Origin: Pseudomonadota bacterium
GTDB taxonomy: Bacteria > Pseudomonadota > Gammaproteobacteria > Burkholderiales > Burkholderiaceae_B
Length of the DNA: 11,120 nucleotides
Direction: 5' to 3'
Assembly: GCA_023439305.1 (NCBI GenBank)
Contig: JAEXOO010000030.1
Location: forward strand, 1 to 11,120
This document shows positions 1-6,739 of the stretch, piece after piece; the first letter of the stretch is position 1, and each line of letters starts with the position of its first letter. A model generated the notes under the pieces. It worked only from the letters and a program-made list of their open reading frames with translations, did no database searches and was not told the DNA's origin. The position numbers and the translations under genes are program-made.

Positions 1-62
1 AAATTTTATGCCGGCGGGGCCGCGGGGGGGGGGGGGGCCACCTGGCCCAACAACAGGCATAA
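1..62 (+). CDS. Probable 3' tail of secD (partial, frame disturbed)
   Basis: The segment ends with a TAA at 60-62, six bases before the secF ATG, which is the spacing expected if secD lies directly upstream as in most secDF operons. Before the G run, frame 1 reads KFYAGGAA. After it, frame 3 reads HLAQQQA and stop. The two frames join only if the 14-G tract carries a length error or a real indel. Without an indel, frame 3 reads ILCRRGR, five glycines, then the same end. SecD C-terminal tails are poorly conserved, so identity rests on position alone. It may equally be non-coding spacer or contig-end artefact. Confidence 0.3.
   Translation, partial: ILCRRGRGGGGGHLAQQQA
24..37. repeat. Homopolymer tract of 14 G
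   Basis: Fourteen consecutive G residues lie 31 bases upstream of the secF start. No other homopolymer of comparable length occurs in the window. The tract sits in the presumed secD tail, where a change of length would alter the reading frame. It could be a slippage-prone tract or a sequencing/assembly artefact at a contig end. Confidence 0.9.
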
Positions 63-68
63 CGCATC

Positions 69-1007
69 ATGGAATTTTTTCGTATTCACCGCAGCATCCC
101 GTTCATGCGCCATGCGCTGGTGCTGAACCTGATCAGTCTGCTGACCTTCATCGCGGCGGTCGTCTTCATCGTCCTGCGCGGCTTTCACCTGTCGATCGAG
201 TTCACCGGCGGCACGGTCATGGAAGTGCACTACCAGCAGACCGTGCAGGTCGAGGAAGTGCGCCGCTCAGTCCAGTCCCTGGGCTATACCGATTTCCAGG
301 TCCAGAACTTCGGCACCTCGCAAGACATCATGATCCGCTTGCCCGTGCAGGAAGGAAAAGACTCAGCCCAGCAAAGCGAGCAGGTCCTGCAGGCGCTCAA
401 GCAGCAAAGCCCCGACGTGGAGTTGCGCCGCGTGGAGTTCGTCGGTCCGCAGGTAGGCCAGGAGCTGCTGCACAACGGCTTGATGGCGCTGGCCTTCGTG
501 GTCGCCGGCATTCTGCTGTACCTGGGCTTTCGTTTCGAGTGGAAGCTGGCGCTGGCCTGCGCCATCGCCAACTTGCACGATGTGGTGATCATCCTGGGCT
601 TCTTCGCTTTCTTCCAGTGGGAGTTCTCGCTGTCCGTGCTGGCCGGCGTGCTGGCCGTGCTGGGCTACTCGGTGAACGAATCCGTGGTGGTCATGGATCG
701 TATCCGCGAAAACTTCCGCAAGCAGCGCAAGATGTCCGTATCTGACATCATCGACCTGTCCATCACACAGAACATTTCCCGGACCATCATCACCCACGGT
801 TCCACCCAGATGATGGTGCTGTCGATCTTTTTCTTCGGCGGCCCCACCCTGCACAACTTCTCGCTGGCCCTGACCATCGGTATCTGGTTCGGCATCTACT
901 CCTCCGTGTTCGTGGCCGCTGCTATCTCCATGTGGCTGGGCGTCAAGCGCGAGGATCTGGTCAAGCCCATCAAGAAAGACGAAGGCGGCGAGGTCATGGA
1001 AGGCTGA
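69..1007 (+). CDS. secF: Protein translocase subunit SecF
   Basis: SecF is the inner-membrane partner of SecD. With YajC the pair assists the SecYEG channel and uses the proton gradient to pull exported proteins into the periplasm. The 312-residue product has the family length and layout. There is a first membrane helix near 17-36, the periplasmic-domain entry motif IEFTGG at 43-48, and a periplasmic P4-type domain to about 130. Five more helices follow, near 136-155, 162-183, 188-208, 239-257 and 265-290. The conserved D4 motif is present as GYSVNESVVVMDRIRE (199-214), close to the usual GYS-N-(D/E)-x-VV-x-DRIRE. The C-terminus is basic and cytoplasmic. The ATG at 69 starts directly at a typical N-terminus (MEFFRIHRSIPFMRH) and follows an in-frame TAA at 60; only a weak AGG lies 11 bases upstream. 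A terminator follows, so secF ends its operon. Confidence 0.97.
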   Translation: MEFFRIHRSIPFMRHALVLNLISLLTFIAAVVFIVLRGFHLSIEFTGGTVMEVHYQQTVQVEEVRRSVQSLGYTDFQVQNFGTSQDIMIRLPVQEGKDSAQQSEQVLQALKQQSPDVELRRVEFVGPQVGQELLHNGLMALAFVVAGILLYLGFRFEWKLALACAIANLHDVVIILGFFAFFQWEFSLSVLAGVLAVLGYSVNESVVVMDRIRENFRKQRKMSVSDIIDLSITQNISRTIITHGSTQMMVLSIFFFGGPTLHNFSLALTIGIWFGIYSSVFVAAAISMWLGVKREDLVKPIKKDEGGEVMEG

Positions 1008-1030
1008 TCATCCTCCCCTTTGTCTACTCA

Positions 1031-1060
1031 AGCCCGGCATCATCATGCCGGGCTTTTTTT
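1031..1060 (+). terminator. Intrinsic terminator of the sec operon
   Basis: A perfect 10-bp stem, AGCCCGGCAT (1031-1040) against ATGCCGGGCT (1045-1054), closes a four-base CATC loop and runs into seven T (1054-1060). It lies 24 bases after the secF stop. It separates secF from the miaB cluster, which therefore needs its own promoter or read-through. Confidence 0.93.
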
Positions 1061-1081
1061 CCGCCCTGTTGGCAGCAGCGC

Positions 1082-1087
1082 TATAAT
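1082..1087 (+). promoter_or_regulatory. Candidate -10 element for miaB operon
   Basis: A perfect TATAAT stands just after the secF terminator and 57 bases before the miaB start, the right place for a promoter of the miaB-phoH-ybeY cluster. No good -35 is found at 16-18 bp: the hexamer at 17 bp is TTCCGC. A TTGGCA at 1069-1074 is only 7 bp away and cannot serve as the -35. The assignment rests on the -10 and the context only. Confidence 0.4.
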
Positions 1088-1144
1088 CCCCTATTCATCC
1101 ATTTCTGATCGCCCCCGGGATATACACCCGCCACGGCCCCATTC

Positions 1145-2545
1145 ATGACCGACACCACTCTTTCTACGCCCGCCGCTGCGGACGCCGCCGCCAAGCCTGC
1201 CCGCAAGCTCTTCATCCGCACCTTCGGCTGCCAGATGAACGAATACGACTCCGAGAAAATGGCCGACATCCTGAACCAGGACCGGCCGGTGGAACTGACC
1301 ACCAATCCGGAAGAAGCCGACATCATCTTGTTCAACACCTGTTCGGTGCGCGAAAAAGCACAGGAAAAAGTCTTTTCCGACCTGGGTCGCGTGCAACACC
1401 TGAAAGCCCTGAACCCGGATCTGGTGATCGGCGTGGGTGGCTGTGTGGCCAGCCAGGAAGGCGACACCATCATCCGTCGCGCGCCCTATGTAGACGTGGT
1501 CTTCGGCCCGCAGACCTTGCATCGCCTGCCCGAGCTGATCGTCAAGCGCCGCAACAGCGGGCGCTCGCAAGTGGATATCAGCTTCCCCGAAATCGAAAAA
1601 TTCGACGCTCTGCCTCCAGCCCGCGTAGAGGGATACTCGGCCTTTGTTTCCATCATGGAAGGCTGCAGCAAGTACTGCAGCTTCTGTGTGGTGCCCTACA
1701 CCCGAGGTCCTGAAGTCTCGCGCCCCTTCGATGACGTGCTCATGGAAATCGCCGACCTGGCCGACCAGGGCGTGCGCGAAGTCACGCTGCTGGGCCAGAA
1801 CGTGAACGCCTATCGCGGCCCAACCGGCGTGGCCGGCGAGATCGCCGACTTTGCCATGCTGCTGGAATACGTACACGAAATCCCGGGTATCGAACGCATC
1901 CGCTACACCACCTCGCACCCCAAGGAAATGACCTCGCGCCTGATCGAGGCCCACGGCAAGCTGCCCAAGCTGGTGCCCTTCCTGCACCTGCCCGTGCAGG
2001 CCGGCAGCGATCGCATCCTGGCCGCCATGAAGCGCGGCTACACATCGCTGGAATTCAAATCCATCGTGCGCCGCCTGCGTGAAGCGCGCCCCGGCATCGT
2101 GCTGTCCTCCGATTTCATCGTGGGCTTCCCCGGAGAAACCGAAGACGATTTCCAGAAAACGCTCAAACTGATCCGCGACGTCAATTTCGACCAGTCGTTC
2201 TCCTTCGTCTATTCACGCCGGCCCGGCACCCCGGCCGCCGACCTGGAAGACACCGCCACCAAAGAAGAAAAGCTGGACCGACTCCACCGCCTCCAGGCCC
2301 TGGTCAATGAACAGGCGCAAGCCATCAGCCAAGCCATGGTCGGCAGCGTTCAACGCATTTTGGTGGAAGGCACATCGCGCAAAGACGAAGCCGAGCTGAT
2401 GGGCCGCACCGAAAACAACCGTATCATCAACTTTCCCGGCGGCCAACGCCTGATCGGCCAGATCGTGGACGTGCGCGTCACCCAGGCCCTGACCAACACC
2501 CTGCGCGGCGAGGTCCTGACGCAGGACCTGGTGGCGGGGTCCTAA
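1145..2545 (+). CDS. miaB: tRNA-2-methylthio-N6-dimethylallyladenosine synthase MiaB
   Basis: MiaB is a radical-SAM methylthiotransferase. It converts i6A-37 to ms2i6A-37 in tRNAs that read codons starting with U, which stabilises codon-anticodon pairing. The 466 residues show the full architecture. The N-terminal domain carries three cysteines for the auxiliary 4Fe-4S cluster: C29 in FGCQMNEYDS, C66 in NTCSVRE and C100 in GGCVASQ. The radical-SAM CxxxCxxC motif is C174, C178 and C181 within EGCSKYCSFCVVPYTRG. The SAM barrel runs to about 385 (HLPVQAGSD 281-289, GFPGET 327-332), and a TRAM RNA-binding domain occupies roughly 398-460. The ATG at 1145 is the only usable start, because an in-frame TGA at 1106 excludes upstream extension. 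No Shine-Dalgarno sequence is evident. The gene heads a tight cluster with phoH one base downstream. Confidence 0.97.
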   Translation: MTDTTLSTPAAADAAAKPARKLFIRTFGCQMNEYDSEKMADILNQDRPVELTTNPEEADIILFNTCSVREKAQEKVFSDLGRVQHLKALNPDLVIGVGGCVASQEGDTIIRRAPYVDVVFGPQTLHRLPELIVKRRNSGRSQVDISFPEIEKFDALPPARVEGYSAFVSIMEGCSKYCSFCVVPYTRGPEVSRPFDDVLMEIADLADQGVREVTLLGQNVNAYRGPTGVAGEIADFAMLLEYVHEIPGIERIRYTTSHPKEMTSRLIEAHGKLPKLVPFLHLPVQAGSDRILAAMKRGYTSLEFKSIVRRLREARPGIVLSSDFIVGFPGETEDDFQKTLKLIRDVNFDQSFSFVYSRRPGTPAADLEDTATKEEKLDRLHRLQALVNEQAQAISQAMVGSVQRILVEGTSRKDEAELMGRTENNRIINFPGGQRLIGQIVDVRVTQALTNTLRGEVLTQDLVAGS

Positions 2546-2546
2546 C

Positions 2547-3551
2547 ATGAACAACCATCGCCGCCGCCTGCCCACCTCGCTGCGCCTGGAAGGTGACAAC
2601 ACGCATCTGGCCAATCTGTGCGGTCCGCTGGACGAAAACCTGAAGCAGGTCGCCATCGCCTACGACGTGACCGTGCGCCGGCGCGGCAGCCATGTCTCCA
2701 TCGAAGGCGATCGCGCCGCCGAAGCATCCAAAGCCATCGCCTGGTTCCATGCAAGGGCCGTGCACCAAGCCCTGAACATCGACGACATCCAACTCGGACT
2801 GGTCGAGCTGGGCGCCAACCGCCGCCCCAAGCACGAAGACGAAACGCGCCAGGAAGAACCCCTGCCCGAGCTGCCTCCCGTTGGCCAGGAAGACTTCCAG
2901 CTGCGCACGAGCAAGCGCGACCTGCGTCCGCGCACGCCGCGACAGCGGGACTATCTGCGCAACATCCTGCACCACGACATTACCTTCGGCATCGGGCCGG
3001 CCGGCACGGGCAAAACCTGGCTGGCGGTGGCCTGCGCCATCGACGCGCTGGAGCGCGAGTCCGTACAGCGCCTGATCCTGACGCGTCCGGCCGTGGAGGC
3101 GGGCGAGCGCCTTGGCTTTCTGCCCGGCGATCTGGCCCAGAAGGTGGATCCTTACCTGCGTCCGCTCTACGACGCTCTGTACGACCTGATGGGCCTGGAA
3201 AAAGTGCAGCGCCTGTTCGAAAAACAAACCATCGAGATCGCCCCCCTGGCCTACATGCGCGGGCGCACGCTCAACCACGCCTTCGTGATCCTGGACGAGG
3301 CCCAGAACACCACGCCGGAACAAATGAAAATGTTCCTGACGCGCATCGGCTTCGGCAGCAAGGCCGTCATTACCGGCGACCCGACTCAAGTGGACTTGCC
3401 CAAAGGGCAGCGCAGCGGCCTGAACCACGCCGCCAATATCCTGAAAGACGTACAAGGCATTGCCTCGACTCAATTCACCAGCCGCGATGTCGTGCGCCAT
3501 CCTCTGGTCGCGCGCATTGTCGACGCCTACGAGAACGCCGGCGATGCCTGA
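2547..3551 (+). CDS. ybeZ: PhoH-family P-loop ATPase (YbeZ)
   Basis: This is the PhoH-like ATPase encoded next to ybeY in most proteobacteria. It is thought to act with YbeY in RNA metabolism, but its exact substrate is not firmly settled. The 334-residue protein has an N-terminal KH-like region (about 12-90), a charged linker, and a PhoH domain from about 125 onward. Visible motifs are Walker A GPAGTGKT (150-157), LILTRPAVEAGERLGFLPGD (176-195), Walker B FVILDEAQN (246-254), a sensor segment ITGDPTQVDLP (275-285) and VRHPLVARIVDAYE near the C-terminus. It starts one base after the miaB stop, with a G-rich GGCGGGG segment about 8 bases upstream as the likely ribosome-binding site. The last 8 bases overlap ybeY, which points to translational coupling. 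Confidence 0.96.
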   Translation: MNNHRRRLPTSLRLEGDNTHLANLCGPLDENLKQVAIAYDVTVRRRGSHVSIEGDRAAEASKAIAWFHARAVHQALNIDDIQLGLVELGANRRPKHEDETRQEEPLPELPPVGQEDFQLRTSKRDLRPRTPRQRDYLRNILHHDITFGIGPAGTGKTWLAVACAIDALERESVQRLILTRPAVEAGERLGFLPGDLAQKVDPYLRPLYDALYDLMGLEKVQRLFEKQTIEIAPLAYMRGRTLNHAFVILDEAQNTTPEQMKMFLTRIGFGSKAVITGDPTQVDLPKGQRSGLNHAANILKDVQGIASTQFTSRDVVRHPLVARIVDAYENAGDA

Positions 3552-4020
3552 TCTGTCCCTGAGCGTCCAGTACGCCACCCCCTGCCCCGAACTGTCCCGC
3601 TCACGCCTGCGCCGCTGGATGCAGCGTGCCCTGGATCAGGCCTGGGAGCGCATCCATCCCGAAGACCGATTCAACGGCCTGTCCGCCACGTTGCGCATCG
3701 TAGATGCCGAGGAAGGCCGCAGCCTGAATCAGGGCTATCGCGAAAAAGATTACGCCACCAATGTGCTGACCTTCGAATACGGTCAGGATCCGGACGGCGT
3801 GGTGCACGGCGACATCGTGCTGTGCTTGCCCGTGCTCGAGCGCGAAGCGGCCGAACAGGGCAAGCCCTTGCTGCACCATGCCGCTCACCTGGTGGTCCAC
3901 GGCACGCTGCACTCGCTGGGTTACGACCACATTGACGACGAAGAAGCCCAGGACATGGAAGCGCTGGAAACGGCCATCCTGGCCGGCCTGCGCATTCCTG
4001 ATCCCTACCAGGAACGCTGA
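3544..4020 (+). CDS. ybeY: Endoribonuclease / rRNA maturation factor YbeY
   Basis: YbeY is a small metal-dependent endoribonuclease needed for 16S rRNA 3'-end maturation and 70S ribosome quality control. The 158-residue product has the family length. It carries the UPF0054 zinc-binding signature HGTLHSLGYDH at 119-129, with the H-x3-H-x5-H ligands at H119, H123 and H129. The conserved YREKDYATNVLTF segment (65-77) is also present. The frame is open further upstream to an ATG at 3460, but I place the start at ATG 3544. That start gives a normal N-terminus, an 8-nt overlap with the phoH stop, and a GAGAA ribosome-binding site about 8 bases upstream. The longer version would overlap the phoH end by 92 nt with an unrelated sequence. 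Confidence 0.95.
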   Translation: MPDLSLSVQYATPCPELSRSRLRRWMQRALDQAWERIHPEDRFNGLSATLRIVDAEEGRSLNQGYREKDYATNVLTFEYGQDPDGVVHGDIVLCLPVLEREAAEQGKPLLHHAAHLVVHGTLHSLGYDHIDDEEAQDMEALETAILAGLRIPDPYQER

Positions 4021-4129
4021 TCCGCCGGGCCTGCGGACCGGCGCCCCGCGTCAATCCGCACTTTTCGGCCCATACCCTGCGCCCATTTTTCGGTTATGCT
4101 AACTTTTCCATCAACTCGTCCTTCGGACA
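4021..4129 (+). other. ybeY-corC intergenic gap
   Basis: This 109-base gap is the only loose junction within the miaB-lnt cluster. Its first part can fold a small GC hairpin (GCCGG at 4024-4028 with CCGGC at 4038-4042, nine-base loop) without a T run, so it is not a convincing terminator. Its second half is AT-richer and contains TATGCT at 4095-4100, a possible -10, but with no recognisable -35. corC-lnt could therefore have a minor promoter here or simply be read from upstream. Confidence 0.4.
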
Positions 4130-5011
4130 ATGTCAGACTCTGCCCCCGACCCTGAACCGCGCACATCCAAGTCCGGTTCATCCAACCCCATTTCCCGCCT
4201 GAGTGCCTTCTTCAATCGACGCGCCGAGCCCGAGGACCGAGAAGACCTCAAGGCTTTGCTTGTTTCTGCGCACGAGCGCCAGGTCATCGACGACGAATCC
4301 CTGGCCATGATCGCCGGCACACTGGACATGGCCAGCAAGACCGTTGCCGACATCATGGTGCCGCGCTCCAAGATCGACATGCTGGACATCGCCAAGCCGC
4401 TGGCCGAGCTGTTACCCATCATCATCGAGACCGGCCACAGCCGTTTTCCCATCTACGAAAACGAACGCGACAACATCATCGGCATCCTGTTGGCCAAGGA
4501 CCTGCTGCTGTCCATCGCCAACCCCACCATTGATCTGCGCCCCTTGATCCGCCCTGCGGTCTTCATCCCCGAGACCAAGCGCCTGAACGTGCTCCTGCAC
4601 GAGTTCCGCAGCAGCCGCAATCATATTGCCGTGGTCATTGACGAGCATGGCGGCACCGCCGGCCTGGTCACCATGGAAGACGTTCTGGAACAGATCGTCG
4701 GCGACATTGAAGACGAATACGACGAAGACGCCGAACAGACCATCTTCCAGGCCAGCCCGGATAGCTGGCGCGTCATGGCGCTGACCGAAATCCCCGATTT
4801 CAACGAAGCCTTCCACACCCAACTTCCCAACGACGACTTCGACACCGTCGGCGGTTGGCTGGCCTCGGAGCTGGGCCATATCCCCCGCCGGGGCGACGTC
4901 GCCCAACTGGACGGCATCAGCATCACCGTCGTGCGCGCCGACGCCAAGCGGGCCCTGTGGCTGCATGTGCAGCGAGCCGCCTCCGCCGAGCCCGATCTTG
5001 AACACAACTGA
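4130..5011 (+). CDS. corC: CBS-domain protein CorC/YbeX (Mg/Co efflux-associated)
   Basis: CorC (YbeX) is a cytoplasmic CBS-pair protein genetically linked to magnesium and cobalt efflux through CorA, and in E. coli also to ribosome metabolism. The 293 residues hold a disordered polar N-terminus (1-30), a CBS pair and a CorC_HlyC transporter-associated domain. CBS1 spans about 74-130 (ADIMVPRSKIDML, then SRFPIYENERDNIIGIL). CBS2 spans about 137-197 (NHIAVVIDEHGGTAGLVTMEDVLEQIVGDI). The C-terminal domain spans about 206-285 (DFDTVGGWLASELGHIPRRGD). There is no DUF21 membrane domain, as expected for the short YbeX type. The ATG at 4130 has only a weak GGA just upstream. The 3' end overlaps the likely lnt start. 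The biochemical role of the family remains uncertain. Confidence 0.93.
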   Translation: MSDSAPDPEPRTSKSGSSNPISRLSAFFNRRAEPEDREDLKALLVSAHERQVIDDESLAMIAGTLDMASKTVADIMVPRSKIDMLDIAKPLAELLPIIIETGHSRFPIYENERDNIIGILLAKDLLLSIANPTIDLRPLIRPAVFIPETKRLNVLLHEFRSSRNHIAVVIDEHGGTAGLVTMEDVLEQIVGDIEDEYDEDAEQTIFQASPDSWRVMALTEIPDFNEAFHTQLPNDDFDTVGGWLASELGHIPRRGDVAQLDGISITVVRADAKRALWLHVQRAASAEPDLEHN

Positions 5012-6623
5012 CCCCAAGCCGCTGCCCTCATCCCTGCGCATTGCGTTGCTGATTGCACTGGGCGGTTTCCACGCCCTGTCCTTTTCCATCGGCCCCCTGC
5101 CATCCTGGGTATTGCCGTTCTACCAGATCGCACTGTTGGCCATGGCCAGCTCGCAGATCATGGCCGCGCGCTGCGCGCGCCAGGCCTTCGGGCGCGCCTG
5201 GCTGTTCGGTCTGGGCCACTTCGGGGTCGGTGTCTACTGGCTGTTCATCAGCATGCACCAGTACGGCGGCATGCCGGCCTGGCTGGCCGCTCTGGCCGTT
5301 CTGTTGCTGGCAGCAGCCCTGGCGCTGTTTCTAGGACTGTCGGCCGCCGTCTGGCAAGGCCTGCGCCGAGGTATGCAGACCGACGCCTGGCCCGCACGAC
5401 TGCTGCTGGCGGCGGCCTGGGCCAGTAGCTGGACCCTGGCCGAATGGCTGCGCGGCACCCTGTTCACCGGCTTTCCCTGGCTGAACATAGGCTATGCCCA
5501 TGCTGAAGGCATGTTTGCCGGCTGGGCGCCCGTCGTGGGAGTCTATGGCCTGGCCTGGATGTCCGCCTTCAGCGCCGCCGCCATCGCCCAGTTCGCTGCC
5601 TCCAAGGACAAGAACCAGAACCCCTCCAGCGCGATCGGCGTTGGTGCTGCGCTGCTGCTGGGCCTGGCTGGCATCAGCCTGCCCCACATAGCCTGGGTCA
5701 AGCCCGAAGGCCAGCCCTTCATTGCTCGCCTGGTTCAAGGCAATATCGATCAGGCCGACAAGTTCGGTTCGTCCATGGAACAAGGCATGCGACGCTACTA
5801 CGAGCTGGCCGATCTGCCGGCCAAGTCGCCGGAAGACACCCCACGGCTGATCGTTCTGCCTGAAACCGTCATCCCCGTGCTGCAGAACCGGCTGAATGCG
5901 ACATTCTGGCTCGACTGGACTGAACTGGCGCGCCGCCACCAGGCCGACGTCGTGCTGGGCGTGCCCATGGACCGCAGCCAGCCTCAGGGCGCTTTCCAGT
6001 ACACCAACAGTGCCCTGCTGATCCGGCCCGACACCCGTCCCGAAGACATTCTGCAAAGCGCCACCCCCTACTACGACAAGCATCACCTGGTGCCTTTCGG
6101 GGAATTCATTCCGCCGGGGTTTCGCTGGTTCGTGGACATGATGCAGATTCCGCTGGGCGACTTCTATCGCGGCGCCCTGCCCCAACCCCCTTTCCAGCTG
6201 GCGCAGGGACGGGTCGCTCCGAACATCTGCTATGAAGACGTGTTCGGCGAAGAGATCCTGCAGGCCGTCCGCGGCGATGGGCGCAATCCTGGCGCCAACC
6301 TGCTGCTGAACCTGAGCAACCTGGGCTGGTTCGGGGACTCGTGGGCCCTGAGTCAGCACCTGCAGATTTCCCGCATGCGCGCCCTGGAGACCGGCCGTCC
6401 CATGCTGCGCGCCACCAATACCGGCATGACCGCCGCCATTGACCCGCGCGGCCGAGTCCGCGCCGTATTGCCGCCGCTCAAGCCCGGCGTTCTGGATGTC
6501 GAGGTCCAGGGCATGCAAGGGCTGACGCCTTATGTCCGGATCGGTAATCTGCCCGTGCTGGTCTGGTCGGTTCTGATCCTGCTTCTGCTGGGCTGGCAAG
6601 GCCGGCGTCGGAAAGCGTCCTGA
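4965..6623 (+). CDS. lnt: Apolipoprotein N-acyltransferase Lnt
   Basis: Lnt is the inner-membrane enzyme that adds the third acyl chain to the N-terminal cysteine of lipoproteins, the last step of lipoprotein maturation before Lol sorting. The product is 552 residues. The N-terminal half is strongly hydrophobic, with helices near 25-43, 47-66, 78-97, 105-127, 145-163, 186-210 and 224-242. A nitrilase-like periplasmic domain (about 251-505) and a last helix at 527-544 follow. The nitrilase triad is intact: E300 (LIVLPETVIP), K372 (YYDKHHLVPFGEF) and C422 (NICYEDVFGEE). The start is uncertain. The ATG at 4965 overlaps corC by 47 nt and gives a proline-rich N-terminus. A TTG at 4998 would give a 14-nt overlap and a protein 11 residues shorter. 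The next internal ATG would delete the first membrane helices. Overlap suggests coupling with corC. Confidence 0.95.
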   Translation: MCSEPPPPSPILNTTDPKPLPSSLRIALLIALGGFHALSFSIGPLPSWVLPFYQIALLAMASSQIMAARCARQAFGRAWLFGLGHFGVGVYWLFISMHQYGGMPAWLAALAVLLLAAALALFLGLSAAVWQGLRRGMQTDAWPARLLLAAAWASSWTLAEWLRGTLFTGFPWLNIGYAHAEGMFAGWAPVVGVYGLAWMSAFSAAAIAQFAASKDKNQNPSSAIGVGAALLLGLAGISLPHIAWVKPEGQPFIARLVQGNIDQADKFGSSMEQGMRRYYELADLPAKSPEDTPRLIVLPETVIPVLQNRLNATFWLDWTELARRHQADVVLGVPMDRSQPQGAFQYTNSALLIRPDTRPEDILQSATPYYDKHHLVPFGEFIPPGFRWFVDMMQIPLGDFYRGALPQPPFQLAQGRVAPNICYEDVFGEEILQAVRGDGRNPGANLLLNLSNLGWFGDSWALSQHLQISRMRALETGRPMLRATNTGMTAAIDPRGRVRAVLPPLKPGVLDVEVQGMQGLTPYVRIGNLPVLVWSVLILLLLGWQGRRRKAS

Positions 6624-6663
6624 CACCGGCAAGCAGCTGATTCCCGCCGCCTATCTGGCCAAG

Positions 6664-6713
6664 AAAAAACACCCCGGAACGGAATATGGAATCCACGTTT
6701 CGGGGTGTTTTTT
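6664..6713. terminator. Bidirectional intrinsic terminator between lnt and the c-di-GMP gene
   Basis: An 18-bp stem (6664-6681 against 6696-6713, with a single G-U pair) closes a 14-base loop. The outer part is AAAAAACACCCCG pairing with CGGGGTGTTTTTT. Six A on one side and six T on the other make it functional in both directions. It lies 40 bases after the lnt stop on the + strand and 26 bases after the stop of the convergent - strand gene. Confidence 0.95.
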
Positions 6714-6739
6714 AATGTGCTGGCCTATGCCTTTTCCAG

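Noticed and set aside
8..745. 245-residue + strand ORF starting in the G run and overlapping secF
   Set aside because: It is an out-of-frame reading of secF, arginine/proline/glycine-rich, without a domain.
1069..1074. TTGGCA as -35 for the TATAAT at 1082
   Set aside because: The spacing is 7 bp, far too short for a sigma-70 promoter.
3460..3543. N-terminal extension of ybeY to an ATG inside phoH
   Set aside because: The extension is only the phoH 3' end read in another frame; the ATG at 3544 gives the family-length protein with a ribosome-binding site.
2478..3578. 366-residue - strand ORF opposite phoH
   Set aside because: It is a shadow of phoH, whose Walker motifs are intact on the + strand.
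5331..6632. 433-residue - strand ORF opposite lnt
   Set aside because: Its sequence is low-complexity, rich in Q, G, A and H with no motif; the + strand carries the intact Lnt triad.
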